The notes under the pieces were generated by a model, which searched no databases, had not been told where the DNA came from, and saw nothing but the letters and a program-made list of their open reading frames with translations. 64,000 nucleotides of DNA from Verticillium longisporum. Its lineage: Eukaryota > Ascomycota > Sordariomycetes > Glomerellales > Plectosphaerellaceae. Position 1 is the first letter of the stretch; each line of letters opens with the position of its first letter. This document shows positions 24,045 through 34,572 of this stretch, in pieces. Location: contig JAETXT010000004.1 in assembly GCA_019188255.1 (NCBI GenBank), positions 5,518,001-5,582,000 of the forward strand, written 5' to 3'. The translations under genes and the position numbers were made by a program.

Positions 24045-24944
24045 ATGTCGTTCTCCAGCCTGTTCGAGTACCTGCTGACGCCGTCGATGGAGGTCATCTT
24101 CTTCGGCATCATCGTCGTCCTCCTCGTGCCCCTCGTCCTGCACACGGTGCTCATGGGCAATCCCGACCACACGAACCTGCCTGTCGTCATGCTCGCGGGC
24201 CCCATGGGCGCCGGCAAGACGGCCCTCGCCTCCCTCCTCGAGCGCGGCACGGCGCCGTCCGAGACGCACACGTCGTACGAGCCCAAGCTCGTCGAGCTCA
24301 AGGCCGTCAAGGACGCCAAGGACGCGTTCCGCGCGCACGACGACAAGACGCCCCTCGGCAAGGCCACGACGGCGAGCTTCTCCCTGCTCGACACGCCGGG
24401 CCACCCCAAGCTGCGCCGCCACGCCCTCGACAAGATCCGCCCCAACATCAACGAGCACCAGTACAAGGCCGTCGTCTTCGTCGTCGACGCCGCCGCCCTC
24501 GGCGACCAGCCCGTCCTCGCCGACGCCGCCGAGTACCTCTACGACGTGCTGCTGACGCTGCAGCGCCGCTTCATCGCCAAGAACAAGTTCCGCGGCCCCG
24601 ACGAGAAGCGCAAGGGCAACCAGCTGCGCCCCGTCCTCGTCGCCGCCAACAAGGCCGACCTCTTCACGGCCCTGCCCGCCACCGTCGTCCGCTCCACCCT
24701 CGAGGCCGAGCTCGCCCGCATCCGCGCCTCGCGCAGCAAGGCCCTGCTCGACTCGGGCGTCAAGGAGGACGACCTCGGCTCCGAGGCCAACGACAGCTGG
24801 CTCGGCGAGTACGGCTCGTCCAAGTTCGCCTTTGACCAGCTCGACGAGTTTGACATTTCCGTCGACGTCCTCGGCGGCAACGTCACGGGCCAGGACGGCC
24901 CTTCGGTCGACAAGTGGTGGCAGTGGATTGCGTACCGCGTGTGA
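24045..24944 (+). CDS. srp102: Signal recognition particle receptor, beta subunit
   Basis: Integral ER membrane GTPase that anchors the SRP receptor alpha subunit for co-translational targeting. 299 residues, single exon, intact frame. Residues ~14-38 form the one transmembrane helix (VIFFGIIVVLLVPLVLHTVL). The small-GTPase fold follows: P-loop GPMGAGKTAL (~52-61), G3 motif LLDTPGHPKLR (~113-123), and G4 motif ANKAD of the NKxD type (~200). A hydrophobic/acidic tail ends WWQWIAYRV. Length and order match Pezizomycotina SRPRB. Codon use is very GC-rich at third positions (mostly C), indicating high expression. The ATG follows a CGCCCACC context that fits a fungal start. Confidence 0.94.
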   Translation: MSFSSLFEYLLTPSMEVIFFGIIVVLLVPLVLHTVLMGNPDHTNLPVVMLAGPMGAGKTALASLLERGTAPSETHTSYEPKLVELKAVKDAKDAFRAHDDKTPLGKATTASFSLLDTPGHPKLRRHALDKIRPNINEHQYKAVVFVVDAAALGDQPVLADAAEYLYDVLLTLQRRFIAKNKFRGPDEKRKGNQLRPVLVAANKADLFTALPATVVRSTLEAELARIRASRSKALLDSGVKEDDLGSEANDSWLGEYGSSKFAFDQLDEFDISVDVLGGNVTGQDGPSVDKWWQWIAYRV

Positions 24945-25285
24945 GCGAGAGAGAGAGGACAACGATGATACCCTTTTTCATTCGACATGTCGCTACGTAA
25001 TTTATAATGTCCACGCATCTGTGCTTCCATGCTTGGTTGGCTTCACTGTTGAGTGCTGCACTACTGATCAAAATGTTCCCATGTGATTAAGATTGACACG
25101 TCGTAGATGTTGAGTCTACCCATCCATGCATTTCATCCATCTCATTTGTCTAGGCCTGTTGATGCGACCGACTCCACCCATGCTTGTTGTGTGTGTACTG
25201 CTCTCGATACTGCTCCATAAAATCATGAAAAAAAAAAGAATCCAAACGCCAGCCCACTCCGCATCTCGTGTTCTTCGTTCCACGC
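24945..25285. other. Convergent 3' intergenic spacer
   Basis: 341 bp between the convergent ends of the SRP receptor beta gene and cys4. It should contain both 3' UTRs and polyadenylation regions, including an A-rich stretch near 25226-25236. Nothing else seen. Confidence 0.5.
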
Positions 25286-26880
25286 TCACAGCTTCTTGCT
25301 GACGAGCCACGTCAGCAGATCGACCTTTGTGACGACAGCGACGGGCTTGGACAGGGCCTTCTCGCCCTTGGCGGCGGCCTCGGTGACGACAGCGGCGCTG
25401 TTCCACTCGAAGAAGCGCTGCAGCGCCGTGAGGGGCGTGTCGAGGGTGATGGCGACAAACTGCCTCTTCTTCTGGCCGGCGGCGGCCTTTTGGTCGCCAA
25501 ACTGGCGCGGGTCGGTGACGACCTCGTCGAGGCGGCCAAAGTCGAACATGACGGCGCTGACGGGGCTCGTGCCGGTGGCGCGGCCCGAGGACAGGTAGGA
25601 CAGGAGGTTGCCGAGGGTGACGAGGCCGACGAGGCGGCCGCCCTGCTCGGGGGCGAGAGGACGGGCAGCTGGACGAAGCCCTTGTCGCGCATGATCTCGA
25701 TGGCCTCGGCGCAGGGGCCCGTCGAGACGACGGACATGACGGGCTTGAGGCGCAGCGCTCGGATCGTCTCGCCGCCGAGCGGGTCCTTCTTGACGTCGGC
25801 GGCGTCGGTCGTCGACGTGGCGCCGGCCTGCGAGGCCTGCGGCGCGAGGCCGTTGACCTCGGGCAGCAGGTCGTTGGCGGCGAGCCAGTCGTCGTCGGCA
25901 AATTTGGAGAGGTACGAGCGGGTGCTGTCGGGCAGGACGGCGACGACCGTGTCGCCCTTGCCGAGGCCGAGGTCGCGGATGGCGTGGATGGCGGCGGCCA
26001 TGGCCGAGCCGGAGCTGCCGCCGACGAGGAGACCCTCTTCGGCGATGAGGCGGCGGGCCAGTTGGAAGGACTCGCGGTCCTCCGTCTTGTACCACTTGTC
26101 GACAATCTCGCGCTCGAGGACATCGGGGATGAAGTCGTAGCCGATACCCTCGACCTTGTAGCCCTCGTTGGCGTGGTCCGAGTTGAGGGCCTCGGGCAGC
26201 GCGAGGATGCTGCCCTGGGGATCGGCAGCGATGATCTTGACCGTCTTGCTGTGCTTGCGGATGCCGCGCGCGATACCGGTAATGGTGCCGCCCGTGCCGG
26301 CGCCGGCGACGACGGCCGTCAGGTTGCCGCCGGTCTGCGACCAGATCTCCTCGGCAGTGCCAAACTCGTGCGCGAGAGGGTTGTCGACGTTGGCGTACTG
26401 GTCGAGAATGTGGGCGTTGGGGATCTCCTTCTGGAGGCGGCGGGCGACGCCAATGTGCGACTCGGGGGCGTCCCAGGCAGCCTGGGTCGGGGTGCGGATG
26501 ATGGTGGCACCGAGAGCCTTGAGGACGGACACCTTCTCGGCCGACATCTTCTCGGGCAGGGTGATGATGGTCTTGTAGCCCTTGATGGCGCCGACGAGAG
26601 CCAGACCGATGCCCGTGTTGCCGCTCGTGGGCTCGATGAGGGTGTCGCCAGGCTTGATGCGGCCGCTCTTCTCGGCCTCCTCAATCATGCGCAGGGCTAT
26701 CCTGTCCTTGACACTGCCGCCCGTGTTGAAGAGCTCGACCTTGGCGTAGACCTCGCACTCGAGGCCGAGGCTCTGGGGGATCTTGTTGAGGCGAACGAGG
26801 GGCGTGTTGCCGATCAGCTCGGTGGCAGACTGCGCCGTGACGGCGACGCGCGCCGCGGGAACAGCCTTGACGTCAGCCAT
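25286..26880 (-). CDS. cys4: Cystathionine beta-synthase
   Basis: Cytosolic PLP enzyme that condenses serine with homocysteine to cystathionine, the first step of transsulfuration. Start ATG at 26880 (MADVKAVPAARV), single exon. The catalytic core covers residues ~15-330: IGNTPLVRLNKI, PLP lysine in NTGGSVKDRIA, SGNTGIGLAL, the phosphate loop GAGTGGTITGIAR, and GGSSGSAMAA. There is no N-terminal haem region, as usual in fungi. A C-terminal pair of CBS regulatory domains follows (PVMSVVSTGPCAEAIEIMRDKG, LVGLVTLGNLLSYL, PLTALQRFFEWNSAAVV). The frame breaks at a G5 run (plus strand 25649-25653): 1595 nt are present and 1596 are needed for 531 residues. One missing base in that run restores the CBS domains, so this is probably a sequencing loss. 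If it were real, the enzyme would lose part of its regulatory region. Confidence 0.95.
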
Positions 26881-27446
26881 TTTCGTGTGGGAGATGTCCG
26901 AATGTAGTGACAGATGTTGGTTTGGGGGAAAAGTAGAAGATCAAGACCAGAAGTGTAAAGTGTAAGTCGGGTTTGAAGGAAAGGTGGGTTGATGTAAGGG
27001 AAGGGTCCAAGGCGGGGCAAGGTCGCCTGTAGCGGGCTCGTAGCGGGCAATGGCGAATCCCGTCACGTCACCTCACGCGGTTCATGCAGACAAGACGCAA
27101 ATTTGCTTCAAAGCCGAAAGCCGCTGATCTGATGGTACCCCGCCAAAGCCGCCAGTACCCGCAGTGCTGTGGTGTGCCGTAGCATCTGCTGGTCTACCCT
27201 GATGGGTAGCAGGTGGGCTGCAAAAAAATGGCAGACATAGAATCCGTATAAGCAGCATATCAATCAGGATGCCGTGCGGGAGGGTACTTCTGTAAGGTAG
27301 GAAATGCTAGAGAATATAGGTACCTGAGCATTACGTCTGCCAGTAGGTAGGTAGACAGTCTGTCGGAAGAAGTCCGCCGTAGAAATCTCGTTGGTGCTGA
27401 TAGTTTCTGCCGTGTGCCGGAAGAAGTCCGCCGTACTCGCTCGAGC
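26881..27446. other. Spacer upstream of cys4
   Basis: Contains the presumed cys4 5' leader and promoter and the 3' end of the next gene. A direct repeat of GGAAGAAGTCCGCCGTA occurs near 27365 and again near 27419, about 54 bp apart. A TAGGTAGGTAG run lies near 27344-27354. No gene seen. Confidence 0.5.
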
Positions 27447-28097
27447 TCAGATGCTGGTGTACTCGACCCCCCGCTCCGGTGCATACGGATACCACGCCTC
27501 AAAATCCATGGCATCAACCCGCAGCTTGTTGCACTGATATCGGTTCCGCACCTTGGCAATCTGTAAAAGAGTCCTCAGGCGCGACGAGACGAGATAGCGG
27601 CGATGCCACTCGAGCGAATTGCCCCGCCGTCCAATGCTCGACCGGGCGAGCTTCTCGGAAGCGTATCTGATGGGGACGGCCTCCAAGGCGTCAATCGCGC
27701 GCACGGCATCGAGCATGGCGTCGGACCTCGCTTTGCGGGCTTCGTTGCGGGCGAACGTCTCCGCCTGCGTCTGCTGCGCCTTCTCGTAGAGGACGGCCCA
27801 GCAGGCGTCGCAGGTGGTGCCCATGACGTAGAGGCCGCGGCCCTTGCGCACGATTGGCATCGCCGCCAGCTGCTCGCGGGTCTGCTCGGCAAGGCAGATG
27901 TGGCAGTTCTTTGGGTGGAGATGGCGTTGATCCTGCACGTATCGAAGGGAGTCGTCTCGTCGCGTCGTTGGCGCGTCACAGGACACGGTCGAGGTCGGCC
28001 GAAATGTGTTGATGCTGCGGGTCCATTGCTGAGGCAGCACGACGCACGAGCGACGAGGGATGCTCGCGAGAGTTCTAGGGGTTGCACGGCGCAGCAT
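27447..28097 (-). CDS. Small CxxC protein, probably mitochondrial (216 aa)
   Basis: Single exon, ATG at 28097. The N-terminus MLRRATPRTLASIPRR is Arg/Ser/Thr-rich with no acidic residues up to about position 40, a plausible mitochondrial targeting sequence. Two Cys pairs follow, CHICLAE and CDACWAVL, about 35 residues apart, which could form one zinc site or redox pair. The middle is an Ala/Arg/Glu-rich helix (AETFARNEARKARSDAMLDAVRAIDAL). The C-terminus is aromatic (AMDFEAWYPYAPERGVEYTSI). I do not recognise the family. The frame is clean and composition coding-like. It lies upstream of cys4, both on the minus strand, with a 566-bp gap. Confidence 0.75.
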   Translation of the reverse strand: MLRRATPRTLASIPRRSCVVLPQQWTRSINTFRPTSTVSCDAPTTRRDDSLRYVQDQRHLHPKNCHICLAEQTREQLAAMPIVRKGRGLYVMGTTCDACWAVLYEKAQQTQAETFARNEARKARSDAMLDAVRAIDALEAVPIRYASEKLARSSIGRRGNSLEWHRRYLVSSRLRTLLQIAKVRNRYQCNKLRVDAMDFEAWYPYAPERGVEYTSI

Positions 28098-28579
28098 CGC
28101 GAGGACTGCGGATTTCCCAATCGAAGTGGCAATGGAATGGGAAGGAAGCCATGGTGAAGCGAAGTGAGGCCCCTATCCAATATTGCCTGCCTACCTCTGC
28201 GGAGAAGAGGTGCCCTGTCTATGGCTTAGGTAAGTCGAGCAGCTTCCCGATGCCGGACGTCCTTTTTCACCTAAGGTACCTTAAAGGTATCAATGGATGA
28301 TGCCTCTCTGTCGAGTTCATTCCACTGTAGAAGGCATCATGGCATGCCTTACAAGTCATTCATGGTCTCCAGTTGCAGTCATCCTGACCCGCGCTCTAGC
28401 GATCTTGCTCCATAACCCCCAGTTACGGTACCCATCACCCACAAGAAGCTTGGCATTTACTCACGAGTAGTGGACATGGAGCAGTCGATCAATGTAAAAT
28501 GATCATGAATTCTCAGTCTAAACATAAAGGTATCTCTTGCTCAAAAACATCAACTTCTCTGGCACAGCGCACCCACAGC
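28098..28579. other. Spacer between the CxxC gene and the urea transporter gene
   Basis: 482 bp holding the promoter of the CxxC gene and the 3' UTR of the transporter. A palindrome-rich CACCTAAGGTACCTTAAAGG segment occurs at about 28269-28288, a motif type repeated elsewhere in the window. Nothing else seen. Confidence 0.5.
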
Positions 28580-30819
28580 CTACTGCTTCCCGTCCGCCTT
28601 CTCCGTCATCTCGCCCTCGCTCACCGGCGGCGTCACGTCGCCCGCCATGTGCCTGCCCTGCACGACAACCTCGGCACCGCCCCTGCCGCGACGGCCCAGG
28701 CCCATGAGGTCGCGGAACATGGACTTGGACGTGCGGGCAATGGTGCGGCGCGACTCGAACAGCGGCAGGAACACGACGATGCCCGACGACACAAACAGCC
28801 ACAGGATGCCGACGACGACCCAGCCGGTGAAGAACTTGCGGCTGAAGACGTAGGCCGTGCCGAAGAGGGGCATCGGCCAGAGCACGAGGAACGCGAGCGT
28901 CAGTCCGACGCAGAGCCAGCGCGCAATCTTGGCAGACTTGTCGAGCTTGGCCCGCTCCTCGGCGGCGGCGGCCGCGGCGGCAGCCGCGTCCTCGACGGCG
29001 TGCTCGTGGGGCGCCGTCTCGGCGTTGAGCGCCTCGTCCTCCTCGTCGCTGCCCTGGCGAATGTTGAGCATCGACTGCCAGTCGTAGTGTTGGGGCTTAA
29101 AGGGCGGCATGTAGGTCAGCAGCGGGATGAAGACGAGGGGCGAGAGGAGGGCGATGACGTTGCCGACGAGCATGGGCGTGTTGGCGCCCGACGTCGCCAC
29201 CGTGATCTCGCCCGAGGTGACCTGCGTCGTGACGAGCCAGCCGACGAGCGAGCAGATGAGGCCGAGGATTGGCGAAAACGTGGCGGCCGCCCACGACTGG
29301 CCGTCCCAGAGGAGAGTGAGCGTGGCGGGGATGACGGCCGACGAGATGATGACGCCCATGAGGACGTAGAGGTAGCCCATGGAGATGCCAATGTAGTAGA
29401 GGGCCGTGGAGAAGGCGCCCATGAAGAGGGCAAAGACGGTCATGCCGATGTAGTTCATGCGCATGATCTGCTTGCCAGTAGCCGCGGGGTTGATGTACGT
29501 CTTGTAAATGTCGTACGAGTAGATGGACGAAATGGCGATCAGCTCGGACGAATACGTGCTCATGATGGCCATGAAGGCGAGCAGGAGTGTGGCGACGGCA
29601 CCGCCCTTTCCGAGCAGAGCAACGGCGGCGTTGGGAAGGGCGGGGCCGGCGGAGACCTCGGGGTCGGTGAGGCGGTTGGGGTAGGTGGGCCAGACGTCGT
29701 AGCGCTCGAGCGCGAGACCGGCGAGACCCATGGTGGTGGCTGTCAACCAGGGGACCGCGAACCAGCTGAGGCCACTGACAGATTGTTAGTAAAGCCATGC
29801 TCACGATTGAATTGACGAGTGGAGACCTACCCCATAACGTAACCGGGAAGGGCATCAACAGGCGAAGCAGAGATGGCCTTGTTGTAGTAACCGTTGTCAA
29901 GGAAGACAGTGCCAAAGTTGCCGACAATGTTGATGACGAAGAACTCAGCGCCGCCTTGCGAGCGCATGGTCAGGTAGCTGCCGCCGGCGTTGCCGCTGAT
30001 GGGTCGCTCCTTGGAGATCTCCTGCAAAATGTCCCACACGGCACCGGGCGAACCCAGGATGCCGTTGGTCGCGTACACGACAAAGGCGAAGATGAAGATG
30101 ATGACCAGGATGACGAGCGCGTTGACGTAGTCGGTGATGAAGGTGGCCTTGATACCGCCGAAAAGCGTGTACACAACGACGCCGAGGGGGAAGATGAAGA
30201 CGGTGGCAGCAGTCGGGGCCCCCGTCAGGTTCTCAATGACGGCAGCACCGCCCGTCAGCAGCATGGCCGTGACGAGAATGTTGGTGAAGCAGCAGAAGAC
30301 GATGAAGACAAAGTGGGTAACAGGTCCATAGCGGGCTCGGACGACTTCGAGAAAGGTGTGTGCGTTGGGCGCCTTGCGCTTGAGTTCGATGGCGAGAGTC
30401 GCAAACAGGATGATCTGGACGGTGGCACCGGCGGCGTACCAAAAGGGACCGGAGACACCACTGACAGCATGTCAGCTTTGGACAAGGCACACAACGAATA
30501 TCGGAAAACTCACTATCGGTAGGCGACACCAGAGCTTTGCAGCAGGGTTGCTGCCCATGTCCAGGTGGACAAGACGGAAGAAGCAACGAGACCAGACTTG
30601 AGGGTACGGCCAGCCGTCGTGAACATTTCAGAGGTTTGACGCTCAGAGTTGTAGCGCTTGAGAGACCAGGTAATGACAATCATGAAGCCGGCAAAAAGGA
30701 CACTGAGGCCGACGATCAGGCCGTAGCTAGAAAATGTCAATTTCGGCACTCAGCAGTGGCCACACCGGGTGGGTGAACCGAGCATACCCTACGCCCTGGT
30801 GAAGGATCGGACTCGACAT
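28580..30819 (-). CDS. dur3: Urea active transporter, DUR3 family (sodium:solute symporter fold)
   Basis: Plasma-membrane proton/urea symporter that also takes polyamines in yeast. Exons: 30819-30788, 30726-30514, 30460-29831, 29774-28580; exon phases fit exactly and give 689 residues with no indel. Seen: N-terminus MSSPILHQGVGYGLIVGL typical of DUR3, a conserved TWTWAATLLQSSGVAYRYG segment, GGIKATFITDYVNALVIL, and SSELIAISSIYSYDIYKTYI, a well-conserved SSF block. About 14-15 hydrophobic helices are visible. A charged, Ala-rich cytosolic loop (~560-590, DEEDEALNAETAPHEHA) separates the last membrane block, and the tail is cytosolic. Other SSF members are possible in principle, but the N-terminal pattern favours DUR3. 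Nitrogen control is likely from the family, although I did not verify GATA sites upstream. Confidence 0.93.
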
Positions 30820-33605
30820 GGCTGCGCACGAGGCGAGCTCAAGCTCGGTTCTTTTCGAGTAGAAGTTGTTAGGTGTGCGAATACCACGACCAACAAAGAT
30901 CAGGCCAGATGGAACACCGTCGCAAATTTCCAAAGTACAGGCTCGGTGTCGAGATGGATATACTACTGATCAGATGCCCCATCTCAACTCCGTCGACGGA
31001 CACCCGGGCGATATATATTCTCTTCATATCTCGTAGCAAGAGAAAATCAGAGTCGGCCGGCGGCGCATTGCTTCTGGTGGAACACGGCCCCCAGACGGCG
31101 CCGATTGATCTGGTACGGCTTGGTCATTGGCTGATGACTCTGCTCCGAGCGCGGAAAAAGCTGGTAATTACCACGAGGATGGGCAGGACAGACGGCTGAA
31201 AGACAAGGGCCTTTCGGTGTCGCGCCTGGCGTGGCTGTCCTTACGAGGAAGGGATTTTCTCAGATAAGGTCATTCAATGGGATAAATAACGTGGTAGGCT
31301 CGTGGGGAGGCCAGGGTCCGGAAACAAGCCTTGGGCCTCGTCTGGATGTCTGCCCTCCTGCACCATGGCCATTGGGCCAACCAGCCAGTCCAGGCCTAGA
31401 GCGCTGCAGACTCATAGCTGGAGGCCAGACTTGAGACAAGAAGAGGGAGACGATCCCCCTTGCCTCGCATCTGGTGCCATTGGCACAGGCAGGGCGGTCC
31501 AGCCACGCCACTTAGCGTGGAGCGAAACCGGTGCCGGAGAGCGGGCATGCGGGATCCATGCGGCGTGGTGTGTCGTTCGGTGATGGTAATGGCGATGACA
31601 AGGTGCTCCGCGCCGGCGGGCATACAGTCGATGAGCATAAGTGTCGAAGGCTTCTGATTCGACAACAGCAACCCCTGACCCAGAGCGCCCGCAGAAAAGA
31701 CGCGATGCTGGGACAGTCGTTCATTGTGGACCCGAGGTCGATCGATGGCAGAGATGATAGCAGCGCCAAGAGCGGCTACGGCGTTTGTGATAGGCCCTAT
31801 GCAGAACCGCCAAGATGTTGGATTGGGAGAGGAGCCGTACTCTTATCACGATCCAATCAACGGTTTTCTTGGAGTTTGTGCCTGTGGACGCATCACGTCA
31901 GTCTCCCCGACCTGATATCTGGGGGAGCACTCGAATTGAAATGGGACTGACTGTGCTCCTCCTTTGAAGCGTGGCCGCCATTGGAAGATGCGTTTGTATG
32001 AGTCTCATCGCCATGTCAAGTTCTTTGGGTGGCTTTCGATGAACGGAAGATCTCGGGCAACAAGGTGAAGAAGAGGAGTTCTGATGGATCAGGGCATCTG
32101 ACAGGACAGAGCATACAAATTGTGAATTCGATTCCTCACAGCCGGAAGTGGGTTTCTCCAATGTGGGGCTCTGCCATGTTAGTCAGCATCCCCCACGATC
32201 TTCAACCCCCTGTCATCTTTAATTGCCAAGTCTGCCGAGCCTTCTCGCTCGACCTCCATCAAACAAGATCTCACCAAACATGCGTCGACATGGTCTGTCG
32301 TAATCTTCGGCACATGTGCTCGGCGTGAAACACGTCTACCCATCATGCAGAAGACAGCTAGGGTGCACTTTAGATACCGTGGCCGCCGGCGCCTTGGCAA
32401 CATGGCTCTTGAGCCCTACAACGAGCGGCTCACTCTCGTCAACAACATCTGGCCCAGCTTGGCATCTCGCGACTCTTGCCCCCAGCTATCTCACATGCAT
32501 TGTACTGAAATGTTGGAGACGCCTCACCCCCCGCAGTCCCACGCTGCCGGCGCCTCAACCACATAACCTCATCTCTATGTCCCGCCGCGCAAGTCTAGCC
32601 CTACCAGCCATCCCCCAGCTATTAAGCTCAAAGCGGTATTCGTACCTCGTGCCCTGCAGCCCGAAATGCCGTTCAGCATGGGAAGAAGAGCTGAAAATGT
32701 CCAAGCCGGCGACCCCCATACAATCCACATGCCTGCCCACTGCCCTGCTTCACGCCCGCCGGCCACACGTCGATCCGGCCCGTCGGGGCCACTGTGGGAC
32801 TGGCATACATGTTGGAAAGCGCTTCGGTCGTTGGAGGCTGGTCGCTGATGTAGAGAAGAAGATGGCTTACACAACGTGCCATGTCCGAAGTTTTGAATCG
32901 CATGCTGGTACGGGTCAAGCCCGTGAAATATCCAAGTCCGAGGCCGGTACCTTTATTATGATGCTTCTCAATCGGGTTTGCTCGTTGATTTTCGCAAAAG
33001 TCTTGCGTCTTTGCAGACGCCCGTGTCCTCGCCGGCGTGTGTCTTGAGGCGTCTTTTTCCGCCCCTACTCTGTTCCGCATGACATGTCTACGCATCCAAA
33101 ATGCCACAGTACCAGGACCATGCTACTGAGTCCACTTGCCAGGTTCGGAAGTTGCCTAGATCATGCCATCGCCCTGCGCTCGAATACTAAGCCCCCCGAG
33201 CCCTGCCCTTTCGCCTCACGACCATCGCCAGTCACGTCACATCGCCTATCTTTGCAGAAGAATAAAGTCCATCTTGCTACTGGCTTATTGTCGCTGGCAA
33301 GGGAGCAATGACCGATGCACTCGAACTTGGAGGGATTGTCTGCGGTCATAGTTCACTCCAACTGCGATAGAAAAGCTTCTGAGGAGTTTGTTAGGCTTTG
33401 ATATGGGGATCAATTGCGACTTGATAAACTGCAGAGTTAGTGTGTGGCGGCTGATGAACCCTCGTTACCGGCCATAACAACATTATTTTTAGTCTTCTCA
33501 CGACAATAAGTCACAATGCCCGACATTGATCTGAAGCATTGTTTGCTTCACATGGAATCTATTATATCATATTCTACTGACAGTATAATTGTCCACGGCG
33601 CCTTT
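30820..33605. other. 2.8 kb spacer upstream of the urea transporter
   Basis: Presumed transporter promoter and 3' flank of the reductase gene. Open frames up to 243 codons (32316-33047, plus strand) have no recognisable domain and no splice support. No RNA gene identified; a T-arm-like TTCGATTCC near 32127 lacks a matching stem and loop length. Confidence 0.5.
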
Positions 33606-34572
33606 TCACATGCAAGCGGCGCCGTCAATGCCGAGGACCTTGCCGTTGATCCAGGCGCCGTCCTGGGAAGCGAGGAAGCAAACAACGCGAGCGATATCGA
33701 TGGGCAGTCCAACACGGTGAACTGGGGACCAGCCGGCGGCGTATTCGTCGACTTCGTCATCGGAAAGGGTGGTTCCGCCAGGGATGTATTCACGACAGAC
33801 GGCGTGGTACATGTCCGTCTTGATGCCACCAGGCGCGACGGCGTTGACGGTGATCTTCTTGTCGCCAAAGTCTACCCGAGTCAGTATCTGCTGAATCCAC
33901 TTGGGAAGGTACACGGAAGGATAGAAGGAACCTACCAATGGCCATGCAGCGGACAAATGTCTCAATAGTGCCCTTGGAGCCCGAGTAGACGGCGTGTTTC
34001 GGCACGGCCTTGGCCTGGCCGGTGATGGAACCCATGAGAATGAGGCGCCCACCCTCTTCGAGGTGCTTGTACGCCTCGCGGGCGACGAAGAACTGGCCTC
34101 GCGTGTTGATGTTGAAGACGCGGTCGAATTCCTCAGGCGTGACGTCCTTGACGTGCCCGAAAGAGACGACGCCGCTGTTAGAGCAGACAATGTCAAGCTT
34201 ACCCCAGGTCTTTACACCTTGTTCGAAAAGCGAGACGATCTCATCCACAACAGAGACATTGGCCTTGATAGCGACGGCATCGGAGCCTGACTTCTTGATG
34301 GCTTGTACGACCTCCTCAGCTGACTCTGAGGAGTTGGCGTAGTTCACGATGACTTTGGCGCCGCGACGACCGAGCTCCATTGCCATCTCGCGCCCTATAC
34401 CACGACCTACTTCATGTCAGGGGTTCTGGTATTGAGCTTGGCGAAGGTTAGAGGCCTTACCGGCACCAGTGACTAGGGCGACCTTGCCCTCCAGCGAAGC
34501 GGAGGCCAGTCCCAGGGGTCCTGGGATGCGGTTGTAGAAACCGGGCTCGACGGTAGAGGTGGCGCCAGGCAT
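33606..34572 (-). CDS. Short-chain reductase, 1,3,8-trihydroxynaphthalene reductase type
   Basis: NADPH-dependent SDR closely resembling fungal DHN-melanin naphthol reductases (THR1/BRN1). Exons: 34572-34461, 34406-33936, 33871-33606; phases fit and give 282 residues. Cofactor motif [20 protein letters not shown] is split by intron 1. Also seen: [35 protein letters not shown], catalytic Ser in SITGQ, Tyr/Lys in [26 protein letters not shown], and a C-terminal GIDGAACM. From what I recall of the family, a terminal Met favours the trihydroxy- over the tetrahydroxynaphthalene enzyme. No polyketide synthase or scytalone dehydratase is within reach here, so it may be a stand-alone melanin gene or a paralogue serving another aromatic polyketide. 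Neighbour at 36096 is an aromatic-type monooxygenase on the same strand. Confidence 0.9.

Noticed and set aside
23994..24962. 322-codon open frame on the minus strand
   Set aside because: It lies opposite the SRP receptor beta gene; strong third-position C bias opens the opposite frame. Its translation is Leu/Val/Gly/Asp-rich with no motif.
25984..26907. 307-codon open frame on the plus strand
   Set aside because: Antisense to the PLP domain of cystathionine beta-synthase, caused by the same codon bias.
28499..29815. 438-codon open frame on the plus strand
   Set aside because: It is the antisense shadow of the GC-rich last exon of the urea transporter, whose exon phases and SSF motifs are exact.
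32120..32146. T-arm-like sequence (TTCGATTCC), possible tRNA
   Set aside because: The flanking stem encloses a 10-base loop rather than 7, and no acceptor stem or A box is found at the right distance.
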